Shown one piece after another: positions 34,969 to 43,044 of a DNA stretch of 64,000 nt. Under the pieces are notes generated by a model. It worked only from the letters and a program-made list of their open reading frames with translations, was not told where the DNA came from and did not search any database. Made by a program: the position numbers and the translations under genes. Source of the stretch: Pseudohalioglobus sediminis (GTDB taxonomy: Bacteria; Pseudomonadota; Gammaproteobacteria; Pseudomonadales; Halieaceae). Position 1 is the stretch's first letter; each line of letters starts with the position of its first letter. The DNA is taken from positions 186,001 through 250,000 of the forward strand of contig NZ_VTUX01000004.1 of NCBI RefSeq assembly GCF_008370495.1, written 5' to 3'.

Positions 34969-35475
34969 TTACCTGTTGAGCGCTTGATACAGATTTGTGG
35001 CGAGGATTCCGACCGGTTGCACCGACGAATACACGCTCAGCTGGGTATTGCCAAAGCCCACGGACCAGAAAATGCGCGCGCCGAACGGGCTCAGTCCGCT
35101 GCCGTCCTCGCCATTCTCACTGACGGAGATCGACGTGCTGCGGCTGCTGTCGCCTGTTGCATGGGCCCGCGCTCCCAGGATGGTGACCGCGTTGAAACCA
35201 CTGCCGAAGACTGCCGGGGTGGGATTTCCCGCCGCCACCGCCGCAACGGTATTGGTGCCGGCAATAGACATGTTCCCGATAGCTTCTGCCGCGGCGGTAA
35301 TCGCTACCACCGGGTCGGATTCGAGATTCACGATGCCGGCGGTAACAGCGTCAAGTTGCGGCGCGCTCAGTGCAAACATTGCGCTGTCATCATCAGCAAA
35401 AGACAGCGCAGATAGCGCGCTTGCGAGAGCAATAACCAGTGGGGTTTTAAACCTGTGGGGAGTTGAAGTGCGCAT
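34969..35475 (-). CDS. Small secreted protein with double-glycine-like leader (substrate A)
   Basis: A 168-residue protein with a Sec signal peptide (hydrophobic 11-27, cut near SFA-DDD). It then has LSAPQLDAVTAG (36-47), which aligns with LTSAQMDGVSAG of the neighbouring protein. After it comes a similar segment, AEAIGNMSIAGTNT against AQALGNVATTTQT. The C-terminal half is beta-type (ILGARAHATGDSSRSTSISV, then ARIFWSVGFGNTQLSVYS). GGGAG lies about 8 bases before the ATG. It is the first gene of the operon that ends with the FapF-like barrel, and I infer that it is a secreted substrate of that machinery. Confidence 0.75.
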   Translation of the reverse strand: MRTSTPHRFKTPLVIALASALSALSFADDDSAMFALSAPQLDAVTAGIVNLESDPVVAITAAAEAIGNMSIAGTNTVAAVAAGNPTPAVFGSGFNAVTILGARAHATGDSSRSTSISVSENGEDGSGLSPFGARIFWSVGFGNTQLSVYSSVQPVGILATNLYQALNR

Positions 35476-35520
35476 AGTGATTCTCCCTGAATCCTTGTCT
35501 TTGTTCTGCTCCTGAACACC

Positions 35521-35545
35521 GTGCTTTCTTTATTACAAGAAGCAC
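35521..35545. promoter_or_regulatory. Inverted repeat upstream of the secretion operon
   Basis: GTGCTTTCTT (35521-35530) and AAGAAGCAC (35537-35545) pair with one bulged base around a 6-base AT-rich centre, 46 bases before the start of the first secreted-protein gene. It could be an operator or a 5'-leader hairpin. No regulator gene is adjacent. Confidence 0.4.
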
Positions 35546-35997
35546 TCCTGCTAACCATCAAGGTAGTATCTGCCAAGCACTACTGTGCGAGTTTCCTGTG
35601 AATTTTTGGTGACCGCCGAGCGCAAAAAACCGCGTATTCTTCCCTTTGGCGATAACAGGGATGTGGCAAGGAAGTGCCTGGAATATAAAGAGGGAATTAT
35701 GAAGGTTTTGTTACAGGAACTGGCTGCGCCGAAGGAATGGTTGCGCAGTAAATTGTGCGCACATGCTGTTGCTTCGGACTGCTTTCCGGGGGAGAGGCCG
35801 CACCTGCGATGGCATGACCGGGTCCACGTATTCGCCAATTGACGCTGAGGGCTGAGAAGCGCAGCGACGGGTTGCGCTGTAAGTCGTGCCTGCAGATCGT
35901 GACCTGGGGTTCGCAGAGCCTGGTGTTTTCGCAATGCGGGCCAACGGGGCTTACTCGGCCGCTTCTGCGTCCTTGCTGTCGGGCCCTGCGGTCGCAG
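35546..35997. other. Intergenic region upstream of the secretion operon
   Basis: About 450 bases between the first secreted-protein gene and the cyclase-family gene. A 47-codon frame on the plus strand (35699-35842) has an AGAGGGA site just before its ATG and could be a small protein (MKVLLQELAAPKEWLRSKL at its start). It shows no recognisable domain, so I do not call it a gene. The promoter of the secretion operon must lie in the left part. Confidence 0.35.
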
Positions 35998-36933
35998 TTA
36001 GCGAATGGCCACCGGGTTGATGATCATCTGCACGGCACCGCGGATCTTGGCCTGACCCAGAACAAAAAGGAATTCATGCGCACCGTCGCGCACCAGCGGA
36101 CCGGTGTTCATGGTTTCCAGCAGGTAGATACCGCTCTCTTTGAGCAGGATTACATGTCCCGGGAAGGGTGCGTTGGCATCCACTGCCGGAATCACGTCTA
36201 CCCCCCAGGTATCCGCGCCCACGGCGACAACGTTTTTTCCCGCCAGGTAGTGCGCAACACTGGGATCTATTCCCGGTTCAGCCGCCACCCACTCTTCTGG
36301 TGCTGACTCCAGCTTGGCATCTGTCCAGCCGGTGTGGAACAGCACCACGTCACCCTCGCGCACCGCAGTGCCCTGCTTTTTTTCCACGGCTTTCACATCC
36401 TCTGCGCTGAAATGCTCACCCGCCTTCAGGTAAGGCACGCCCCGGTAGGCGGCCATGTCGAGGATGATGCCGCGGGCAACCATGGGGGGAACGGTGTGAA
36501 TGCCCAGTTTGGTCAGACCGGTAAACTGGGCGATATCCCTGGCATCGAAACAGTTGTAATGGATGCCGTTCTCGTCACCGATGTGGCCGAGGCCGTCCAG
36601 CTGCGAACCGATGCCAAGCCAGCCGATGAATACGTCGTCATTGTAGGTGGAATTCGGCATTGCGCGAGCGCCTTGCTGTTGCCCGGGTTGCACCACTTGC
36701 AGGTCGAGACTGCGCGGGGGGAAGGCCGGTGTTGTGCTGTCCACGGTGATGCCCAGGGAATAGGCCTTTCCCGTCCTGACCAGTTTGCTGGCCGCGAGCA
36801 CAGATTCCGCGGTGATCAGATTGGCGTTGCCGATCTCGTCATCCGGCCCCCAGCGTGAGGGCTGGCAGTCCTCTTGCGCGCCACTTACCGCACTCAGCGT
36901 ACATAACAGTACAAAACCCAGTATCCTGCTCAT
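35998..36933 (-). CDS. Secreted cyclase family protein (kynurenine-formamidase-like fold)
   Basis: A 311-residue protein with a signal peptide (MSRILGFVLLCTLSAVSGA). It matches the PF04199 cyclase family: RWGPDDEIGNANLIT near the start, the metal-site region SQLDGLGHIG, then GDVVLFHTGWTD and VGADTWGVDV. Members are metal-dependent hydrolases such as arylformamidase or isatin hydrolase. The substrate here is unknown; it would act in the periplasm. GGGAGGG lies 7 bases before the ATG. The gene shares its strand with the plant-type asparaginase at 37056 but the two are separated by over 120 bases. Confidence 0.88.
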   Translation of the reverse strand: MSRILGFVLLCTLSAVSGAQEDCQPSRWGPDDEIGNANLITAESVLAASKLVRTGKAYSLGITVDSTTPAFPPRSLDLQVVQPGQQQGARAMPNSTYNDDVFIGWLGIGSQLDGLGHIGDENGIHYNCFDARDIAQFTGLTKLGIHTVPPMVARGIILDMAAYRGVPYLKAGEHFSAEDVKAVEKKQGTAVREGDVVLFHTGWTDAKLESAPEEWVAAEPGIDPSVAHYLAGKNVVAVGADTWGVDVIPAVDANAPFPGHVILLKESGIYLLETMNTGPLVRDGAHEFLFVLGQAKIRGAVQMIINPVAIR

Positions 36934-37055
36934 AGACTTGCCCTCCCGGCTGGAACGACAGTATAGGTCAAAGAGATGACTGCGTGATCCGCGTGCAGGA
37001 GCCAGCTGCTGTGCTCGTTGGCCGAGACTGGGAGCACGGGGATAAAACGCGGTGG

Positions 37056-38099
37056 TTACCGGAATATGCCAACGGACCTGTCACCATTGGAAGATCGGCT
37101 GGCACGATACATACCTACGGTATTGAACGGCATGGCGATGTTCCCGGCTGCGTCGACAGCAATGATGCCACCGCTTCCGCCAGCGTCTTTCAGCACCTGG
37201 TTGACGACGGTGTCACTGGCCTTTGCAAGTGAAACGCCCTGGTACTTGACCCGCGCACAGATGTCGGCAGCGACGTTGTAGCGGATAAAGTACTCCCCGT
37301 GGCCGGTAGCCGAAACCGCACAGCTGGCGTTATCGGCGTAGGTGCCTGCACCAATGATAGGGGAGTCGCCAACACGGCCATAGCGTTTGGCGGTCATGCC
37401 GCCGGTAGAGGTGCCAGCGGCGAGATTGCCCCGTTTGTCCAGGGCCACCGCCCCGACGGTTCCCATCCGGTATGATTCGGGCAACGCGTCATGGCCAGCA
37501 CGGAAGTCTGCGGTGCCGTCTTCCTGCTGCAGCAGTTTTTCCCTGGCTTTCAGCAGCGACTGATAGCGCTCCTCGGTATCGAAATAGTCGTTACTGACGC
37601 GCGCGAGGCCCTGCTCGGCGGCAAACGCCTCCGCGCCCTCACCGAACAGCAGCACGTGTGGCGAATGATCCATGACTGCTTTCGCAAGAGCGATAGGGCT
37701 CTTGACGGTTTTCACGCCAGCCACGGCGCCCACCTGCAGGGTCGCACCGTCCATGAGCGAAGCGTCCAGCTCATGGGTGCCGTCGAAGGTATATACGGCG
37801 CCTTTGCCGGCGTTGAATAACGGTGAATCCTCGAGGATCTTAATGGCGGCAATAACCGCCTCCTGGCTGCTGCTCCCTTTTTCGAGTAAGGCATAGCCGC
37901 TATCCAGGGCTTCCAGCAGCTTTGCCTCGTACTGGAGCTTGAGCTCACCTTGAAGCTTTTCCTCGTCGATGGTACCGGCGCCACCGTGGATGGCGATGGC
38001 AAATTGCCCGGTGTCGGCATAGGCTCCGGCAGGCACCAGGGTCGCGGCGAGTATGGCTGGGGCGGCCCGGTGAAGCAGGCGATGGAAAAGGCTGGGCAT
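37056..38099 (-). CDS. Plant-type (Ntn) isoaspartyl peptidase / L-asparaginase with signal peptide
   Basis: A 347-residue N-terminal-nucleophile hydrolase. The self-cleavage site is in MGTVGAVALD (nucleophile T214), followed by GTSTGGMTAKRYGRVGDSPI, the substrate-binding region of the family. The opening AIAIHGGAGTI is also characteristic. It normally cuts itself into alpha and beta subunits, then hydrolyses isoaspartyl dipeptides or asparagine. A signal peptide (cut near AYA-DTG) predicts the periplasm. GGAG lies 6 bases before the ATG. The window thus encodes two unrelated exported asparaginase types. Confidence 0.92.
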   Translation of the reverse strand: MPSLFHRLLHRAAPAILAATLVPAGAYADTGQFAIAIHGGAGTIDEEKLQGELKLQYEAKLLEALDSGYALLEKGSSSQEAVIAAIKILEDSPLFNAGKGAVYTFDGTHELDASLMDGATLQVGAVAGVKTVKSPIALAKAVMDHSPHVLLFGEGAEAFAAEQGLARVSNDYFDTEERYQSLLKAREKLLQQEDGTADFRAGHDALPESYRMGTVGAVALDKRGNLAAGTSTGGMTAKRYGRVGDSPIIGAGTYADNASCAVSATGHGEYFIRYNVAADICARVKYQGVSLAKASDTVVNQVLKDAGGSGGIIAVDAAGNIAMPFNTVGMYRASRSSNGDRSVGIFR

Positions 38100-38444
38100 A
38101 AATTTCTCCGCTATAAGATCTTACCGTGGGGCCCGGCATGGCTGCATGTTGCCTGATTGTCGACGCAGCGCCACCGGCACCACGTGGCGGCGTTTCAGTT
38201 CAGCGAAAAAACGCATACGGACAGATCTACGTTGTATTCAATACCAGCATGATCGCCGAAAGGTGATGCGATGAGAAGCCCAGGGTGCAATCCTGACGCT
38301 GCTCGCCAGAGCCAGGACTATTCGCCTGCCCACCACCGGGCTTGCCGGGAACCAGTGCATCGGCAACCTGCAATATAGATCAGGCCTTCACTGCAGTAGT
38401 AGACTGATGGCTCATGCCACAAACCGCGCGAGAACTGCAGCAAT
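38100..38444. other. Intergenic region, no gene seen
   Basis: About 345 bases between the plant-type asparaginase (minus) and the epimerase-like gene (plus). I find no credible coding region, tRNA or recognised riboswitch; it should hold both divergent promoters. Confidence 0.35.
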
Positions 38445-39446
38445 ATGCCAGGCAAAAAGCGAATCGTTACCATCACCGGTGCTACCGGGTTTGTCGGGCG
38501 TGCCACAGTGGCCCGGCTGCTTGAGGAGAAAAATGTCCAGGTGCGCTGTATGCTGCGCCCGGGCAGCGACCGCAGCGCGCTGGCGGCACTGTCCGGCTCG
38601 CTAAGTTACTGTGAGGGTGACATCACCCGTCCCGACACGCTGGAAGCGGCCTTCGACGGCAGTTGGGGGGTGATAAACCTGGCCGGCTACCGGGAGTTCT
38701 GGGCGCGGGATCGGCAGCACTTCTATACCATCAACCAGCAAGGCGCGGAGAACGTATTCAGGGCCTGCCTGGCGGTGGGGGTCGACAAGGTCGTACAGGT
38801 CAGCACGCCGCTGGCTTACGGCGTGCCAAAGAAACTGCCGTTCAATGAGAGCAGCGCCCCCGGGCCCCACCCCAGCGACTATGGCCGCTCCAAGCACCTG
38901 GGCGACAATGCCGGCTGGAGCCTGTACAAGGAGTCAGGGCTGCCGCTCACTATCGTCTACCTGGCTGCAGTGATCGGCGCCGGCGATGACAAGGCCACCA
39001 TGGAAGTACGTCGAGCCGTGGAGAAAAAGCTGCCGGCGCTGGTGGGTGCCGATACCACTTACACCTACCTGTACCGGGGCGACGCTGCCGAGGCCATCAC
39101 CCGCGCTTTGCTCGCACCCGACAGCGTGGGTCAGCGCTTCCTGATAGGGGACCAGCGCGCGACCACGCGCGAGTACTTCAATATCATTGGCGACCTGGCT
39201 GATGTGCCCATACCCCGTGCCAACATCCCGGAGCGTTGGCTGCTGCCAACCGCCAGGGCGATGGAGTGGGTGGCCCGGCGCACTGGCAAGCGGCCGGTGA
39301 TACCGCTGGACGTCATCAAGACGACTGCCGCCGGTTCCCTGTTGTTCAGCGCCGAAAAGAGCAAACGCAAGCTGAAGCTGCAGTACACGCCCCTGCAAGA
39401 GGCGCTGGCCGAGTCGGTGGCGGAGATTCAGCAGGAATCGGGCTGA
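38445..39446 (+). CDS. NAD(P)-dependent epimerase/3-beta-hydroxysteroid dehydrogenase-like protein
   Basis: A 333-residue extended SDR. The nucleotide-binding TGATGFVGRATV is at residues 11-22, and the catalytic YxxxK appears as DYGRSKHLGD. The overall pattern (VVQVSTPLAYGV, YLYRGDAAEAITRAL) fits the epimerase/3-beta-HSD group. It acts on a sugar nucleotide, steroid or dihydroflavonol-type substrate; the neighbours do not decide which. It stands upstream of an M28 peptidase on the same strand with a gap of about 100 bases. Confidence 0.88.
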   Translation: MPGKKRIVTITGATGFVGRATVARLLEEKNVQVRCMLRPGSDRSALAALSGSLSYCEGDITRPDTLEAAFDGSWGVINLAGYREFWARDRQHFYTINQQGAENVFRACLAVGVDKVVQVSTPLAYGVPKKLPFNESSAPGPHPSDYGRSKHLGDNAGWSLYKESGLPLTIVYLAAVIGAGDDKATMEVRRAVEKKLPALVGADTTYTYLYRGDAAEAITRALLAPDSVGQRFLIGDQRATTREYFNIIGDLADVPIPRANIPERWLLPTARAMEWVARRTGKRPVIPLDVIKTTAAGSLLFSAEKSKRKLKLQYTPLQEALAESVAEIQQESG

Positions 39447-39544
39447 CTCACAGAGAACGTTCCCGGGCGAACGTGAAAGTTGTAACGAAGACCTGCGACG
39501 GTAATTTCGTTACCCTGAAGCCGATGACGCCAATGGAGAACGAC

Positions 39545-41212
39545 ATGCTGCGCCTGCTGACCACCACAGTGACATTTCTCTGGTCGCTGAATTCACTTGC
39601 CACCAATCAGGAGGAGCCTGTGGACATCAGTGCCGAACGGCTTTCCCAGATCGTGAAAGTGATGGCCGCGGACGAATTCGAGGGCAGGGCCCCCGGGACC
39701 CCGGGTGAAGACAAAACCGTTGCCTACCTGATCAGGCAGATGCAGGCCATCGGGCTGGAACCGGGCGGCCGCGATGGCCAGTGGATACAGGCTGTGCCCA
39801 TGATGCGCTCGGTGGTTGCGCCGCGCCCGAAGATGACTTTCCTGGGCGACAACCTCAGCCTTGGGCTGGAACAGGGCGCATCGGTATCAGTGGAGACCCC
39901 TCAAGCGATAGAAGCGATCGCGGTTGCGGACATCCCGGTCGTGTTTGTGGGTTTCGGTGCGGATGCGCCGGAGCAGGACTGGGATGACTACGGCGATATC
40001 GATCTAACCGGCAAACTCGCGGTGTATCTCGTCAACGACCCTGACTTTGCTGCGGGACCGGACGAGCCTGTTGCCGGCCGCTTTGGTAATCGCCGCATGA
40101 CCTACTACGGGCGCTGGGCCTACAAGTTTGAAGAGGCAGCACGGCGCGGGGCGTTTGGCGCGCTGGTGATCCACGAGACCGAGGCCGCGGGTTATGACTG
40201 GAGTGTGGCCTCTGCCGGTGCGGGCGAAAATGTGTCCCTTGGAATCAAAGACCCGGCTTCGCTGCCCGTGACGCTGCAGGGGTGGCTGCACAATGATGCA
40301 GCGGACGAGTTGCTGGCCGCCGCCGGCCACGACCTGGATGCACTTCGCGTGGCTGCGCGCAGCCCGGATTTCAAGGCGTTTGAACTCGAAGGTATTCGCT
40401 TTGCGGCAGACCTCAAGGTCGACATCACCCGTTTCGACAGCCGCAACGTGCTCGGGCTCCTGCCCGGTGCCGAGCGTCCGCAGGAGGTCATCATGGCCTC
40501 GGCACACTGGGACGCTTACGGGGTGGGTGCCCCGGATGATCAGGGCAGGACCGTGCGCCCCGGAGCCAATGATGATGCCCTCGGCAGTGCCGGGATTCTC
40601 GAGATCGCGCGCGTGTTGAAAGCAGGGCCGCCACTGGACCGTAGCGTCCTGTTCGCGTTCTGGACGGCAGAGGAATCCGGGCTGGTCGGCTCGCGGGCCT
40701 ATACCGAGGATCCTGTTTTCCCCATCGAGACCACCGTCGCCAACTTCACCCTGGATATTCTGCAGACTGCGGGCGCGGCCAATGACGTAATCCTTGTCGG
40801 TAAAGGTCAAAGCGAACTGGAGGACGACATGGCTCGGGTAGCCAGGGAGCAGGGTCGCTACGTGACCGAGGAAAACCTGCCGGAGAACGGCCTGTTCTAT
40901 CGCGCCGATCATTTCTCGATGGCGAGGGTGGGTGTGCCGGTACTGCTGATTATGGGCATCGCCGGCGGTGCCGACCTCGTTGACGGTGGCCGCGAGGCCG
41001 GGAACCAGTGGATCGCTGACTATGTCGGCAACTGTTATCACAAACCCTGCGATGCCTGGTCTGCCGACTGGGACCTGACCGGGGCCGTGCAGGATATCGA
41101 GCTGATCCGCCGTATTATTGCGGCGCTGGCAAACTCCTCGCGCTGGCCCGAGTGGAAGGCCGGCTCTGAGTTCAAGGCGGTGCGGGCACAGTCGGCGGCG
41201 GCGAGAAAATGA
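39545..41212 (+). CDS. Secreted M28 family zinc metallopeptidase
   Basis: About 555 residues with a short signal peptide (MLRLLTTTVTFLWSLNSLA). The PA-like insert spans roughly 110-260. The M28 peptidase domain follows with its two-zinc ligands: SAHWDAYG, RPGANDDALGSAG, FWTAEESGLVGS, the LDIL aspartate and CYHKPCD. It is an aminopeptidase or glutamate carboxypeptidase-like enzyme that acts on peptides in the periplasm or outside. The ATG at 39545 has GGAG 6 bases upstream; the frame is open back to 39236, but that part overlaps the preceding gene and is not coding in this frame. Confidence 0.92.
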   Translation: MLRLLTTTVTFLWSLNSLATNQEEPVDISAERLSQIVKVMAADEFEGRAPGTPGEDKTVAYLIRQMQAIGLEPGGRDGQWIQAVPMMRSVVAPRPKMTFLGDNLSLGLEQGASVSVETPQAIEAIAVADIPVVFVGFGADAPEQDWDDYGDIDLTGKLAVYLVNDPDFAAGPDEPVAGRFGNRRMTYYGRWAYKFEEAARRGAFGALVIHETEAAGYDWSVASAGAGENVSLGIKDPASLPVTLQGWLHNDAADELLAAAGHDLDALRVAARSPDFKAFELEGIRFAADLKVDITRFDSRNVLGLLPGAERPQEVIMASAHWDAYGVGAPDDQGRTVRPGANDDALGSAGILEIARVLKAGPPLDRSVLFAFWTAEESGLVGSRAYTEDPVFPIETTVANFTLDILQTAGAANDVILVGKGQSELEDDMARVAREQGRYVTEENLPENGLFYRADHFSMARVGVPVLLIMGIAGGADLVDGGREAGNQWIADYVGNCYHKPCDAWSADWDLTGAVQDIELIRRIIAALANSSRWPEWKAGSEFKAVRAQSAAARK

Positions 41213-41273
41213 CAGGCGCTTACACTACAACTGCATCAGAGCGCAGCAGCAGCCACGCACAGGGAGCACACTG

Positions 41274-42494
41274 ATGGCCACCGGCAAGCGAGTTGTTGTA
41301 GTTGGTGCGAATTTCGGCGGCCTCGCCTGCGCCATGGCCTTGCCCCGGGGCCTCGATGTGACGGTCGTGGACGCTTCACCGCATTTCGAATTTTTACCCA
41401 ATATTCATGAGCTGATCTCCGAAGTAAAAACCCCGGAGCTGTTGCGGCTTGCGCGTGAGCGGCTGATCAGTCGACTGGGCCACCGCTTCCTCCTGGACAG
41501 CGTCACCCGGATCGATGCCGCTGGCAGGGCGGTGCATACCGCCTCCGGCCGCAGCTTGCCCTTCGATGCCTGTGTGGTCGCGGCGGGCGGTGTCAATAAC
41601 ACCTACGGACTGCCCGGTGTGGAGCGTTATACCTTGCCCTTCAAGACGGTTGCTGACTGCGCGGCCATCGGCCGGCGGTTGCGCGACCTTGAGAGCTCGG
41701 GTAAGGCGCTATCTATTGTGATTGTTGGCGGTGGGCTCGAGGGCGTCGAGGCGCTGGGGGAGATCCTGCGCAAGTATCGACATCTTGCACAGCTGCAGGT
41801 CCACCTGGTGGAACGCGAGCGGCAGCTCGTTCCCGGCAGCCCGTCGGCACTGGGCCGTGAGATCGAGCAGCGCTGCCAGCCCCACCCGGTTCACTTCCAC
41901 AAAGGCCACGGCGTCAAGTCGGTAACGAAAACCCGCGTCACGCTCACCTCGGGCCAGGTGCTGAGGTCGGACATGACACTGTGGACCGGTGGTGCCGCAC
42001 CCTCGCCGCTGCTATTCCAGAGTGGGCTGGCAAGCAAAAAGGGTGCGTGGGCCAGGGTGAATAACGCATTGCAAAGTGGCGTTCACGATAATATTTTCGT
42101 CGTTGGCGATGACGCCCAACTGAAGAATTCGCTGAGCAAGCAGGCCTACCATGCCCTGGCGATGGGTGCCCATGCGGCAGGCAACGTGCGCCGTTTCCTC
42201 GCGGGATCGCGGTTGCAGGACTTCAAGCCGGGCCCGGAGATCAGCCTGATCTCGCTGGGCGATCTCGATACCTATTGCGTCATCGGTAAGCGAGTCATCG
42301 CCGGGCGCGCGCTGGCGCCGGCGAAGGAGCTGATTTTTCAGGCCAACATGGCCAGGCTGGACCCACCGCTGCGACTCGCCCCGGCATGGGATCTCCAGGC
42401 GCGTTACTGGCGCAGCATCCACGAGCTGGCAATTCCCACCCTGTGGCCACCATCCAGGCTGACGCGACTGGCTGATCTGCGCAAACTGGCCTGA
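41274..42494 (+). CDS. FAD-dependent NAD(P)-disulfide-type oxidoreductase (NDH-2-like)
   Basis: About 406 residues with two Rossmann folds: FAD motif VVVVGANFGGLACAMAL at the N-terminus and NAD motif IVIVGGGLEGVEALG near 150. The conserved VGDDAQLKNSL (second FAD contact) follows. The layout resembles type II NADH dehydrogenases and sulfide:quinone reductases but lacks their cysteines. It would pass electrons from NAD(P)H to a quinone or small acceptor. AGGGAG lies 8 bases before the ATG at 41274. It follows the M28 peptidase by 60 bases. Confidence 0.88.
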   Translation: MATGKRVVVVGANFGGLACAMALPRGLDVTVVDASPHFEFLPNIHELISEVKTPELLRLARERLISRLGHRFLLDSVTRIDAAGRAVHTASGRSLPFDACVVAAGGVNNTYGLPGVERYTLPFKTVADCAAIGRRLRDLESSGKALSIVIVGGGLEGVEALGEILRKYRHLAQLQVHLVERERQLVPGSPSALGREIEQRCQPHPVHFHKGHGVKSVTKTRVTLTSGQVLRSDMTLWTGGAAPSPLLFQSGLASKKGAWARVNNALQSGVHDNIFVVGDDAQLKNSLSKQAYHALAMGAHAAGNVRRFLAGSRLQDFKPGPEISLISLGDLDTYCVIGKRVIAGRALAPAKELIFQANMARLDPPLRLAPAWDLQARYWRSIHELAIPTLWPPSRLTRLADLRKLA

Positions 42495-42603
42495 TCCGCA
42501 ACGGGGGAGGCGTTCACTGATCCCCGGTGTCTGGCGCCATGCAATTGCCGGGTCCAGTGCCAGTGGAGGTATTCGCCAATGACCTGCCCCCCGCAACCCG
42601 GGA

Positions 42604-43038
42604 TCACCGGCAGCACAGGCCCAGCTTCTCGAGGCGCGGCAGTTCGATGGCCGGGCAGCGATCCGCCACCACGCTCATGCCGGCGGTTTCAGCGGCCGCG
42701 ATAGCCTCGGCGTGCATCACGCCCAGCTGCGTCCAGATCACGCCAATGCCTGCATTCACCGCCTCGCTGACGATCTGTGGCAGGAACTTTGACTGCCGGA
42801 AGACATCCACCATATCTATTTTGACGGGGATGGCCGCGAGGTCCGGGTACACTCTGCAGCCCAGCAGTTCCTGTCCTGCCAGGCCCGGGTTGACCGGGTA
42901 CACCTGGTAACCCTGCGCCAGCAGGAATCGCATCACCCGGTGGCTCGGCCGCTGCGGCTTATGGCTGGCGCCCAGCAGGGCAATGGTTCGCGTGGTGGCG
43001 AGAATCCGCGCGATGTCGCGATCTTCTGTCAGCGGCAT
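42604..43038 (-). CDS. CoA-binding domain protein (YccU-like)
   Basis: A 144-residue single-domain protein with the CoA_binding_2 Rossmann fold: TIALLGASHKPQRPSHRVMR at the start, then YPVNPGLAGQELLGCRVYP and GIGVIWTQLGV. Family members bind CoA or acyl-CoA; their catalytic role is unclear. It begins 6 bases after the stop of the enoyl-CoA hydratase gene on the same strand, so the two are almost certainly co-transcribed and may share an acyl-CoA substrate. Confidence 0.9.
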   Translation of the reverse strand: MPLTEDRDIARILATTRTIALLGASHKPQRPSHRVMRFLLAQGYQVYPVNPGLAGQELLGCRVYPDLAAIPVKIDMVDVFRQSKFLPQIVSEAVNAGIGVIWTQLGVMHAEAIAAAETAGMSVVADRCPAIELPRLEKLGLCCR

Positions 43039-43044
43039 TGCGGT

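Noticed and set aside
35546-35640. Sigma-54 promoter (TTGGCAGATACTACCTTGA) for the secretion operon
   Set aside because: The -24 and -12 elements are 8 bases apart where 5 is needed after TGGCAC, so it does not fit.
35585-35842. 85-codon open frame on the plus strand upstream of the secretion operon
   Set aside because: No domain, signal or neighbour support; only the internal ATG at 35699 has a ribosome-site-like sequence.
39236-39544. In-frame upstream extension of the M28 peptidase
   Set aside because: It overlaps the epimerase-like gene; a signal peptide and GGAG site define the start at 39545.
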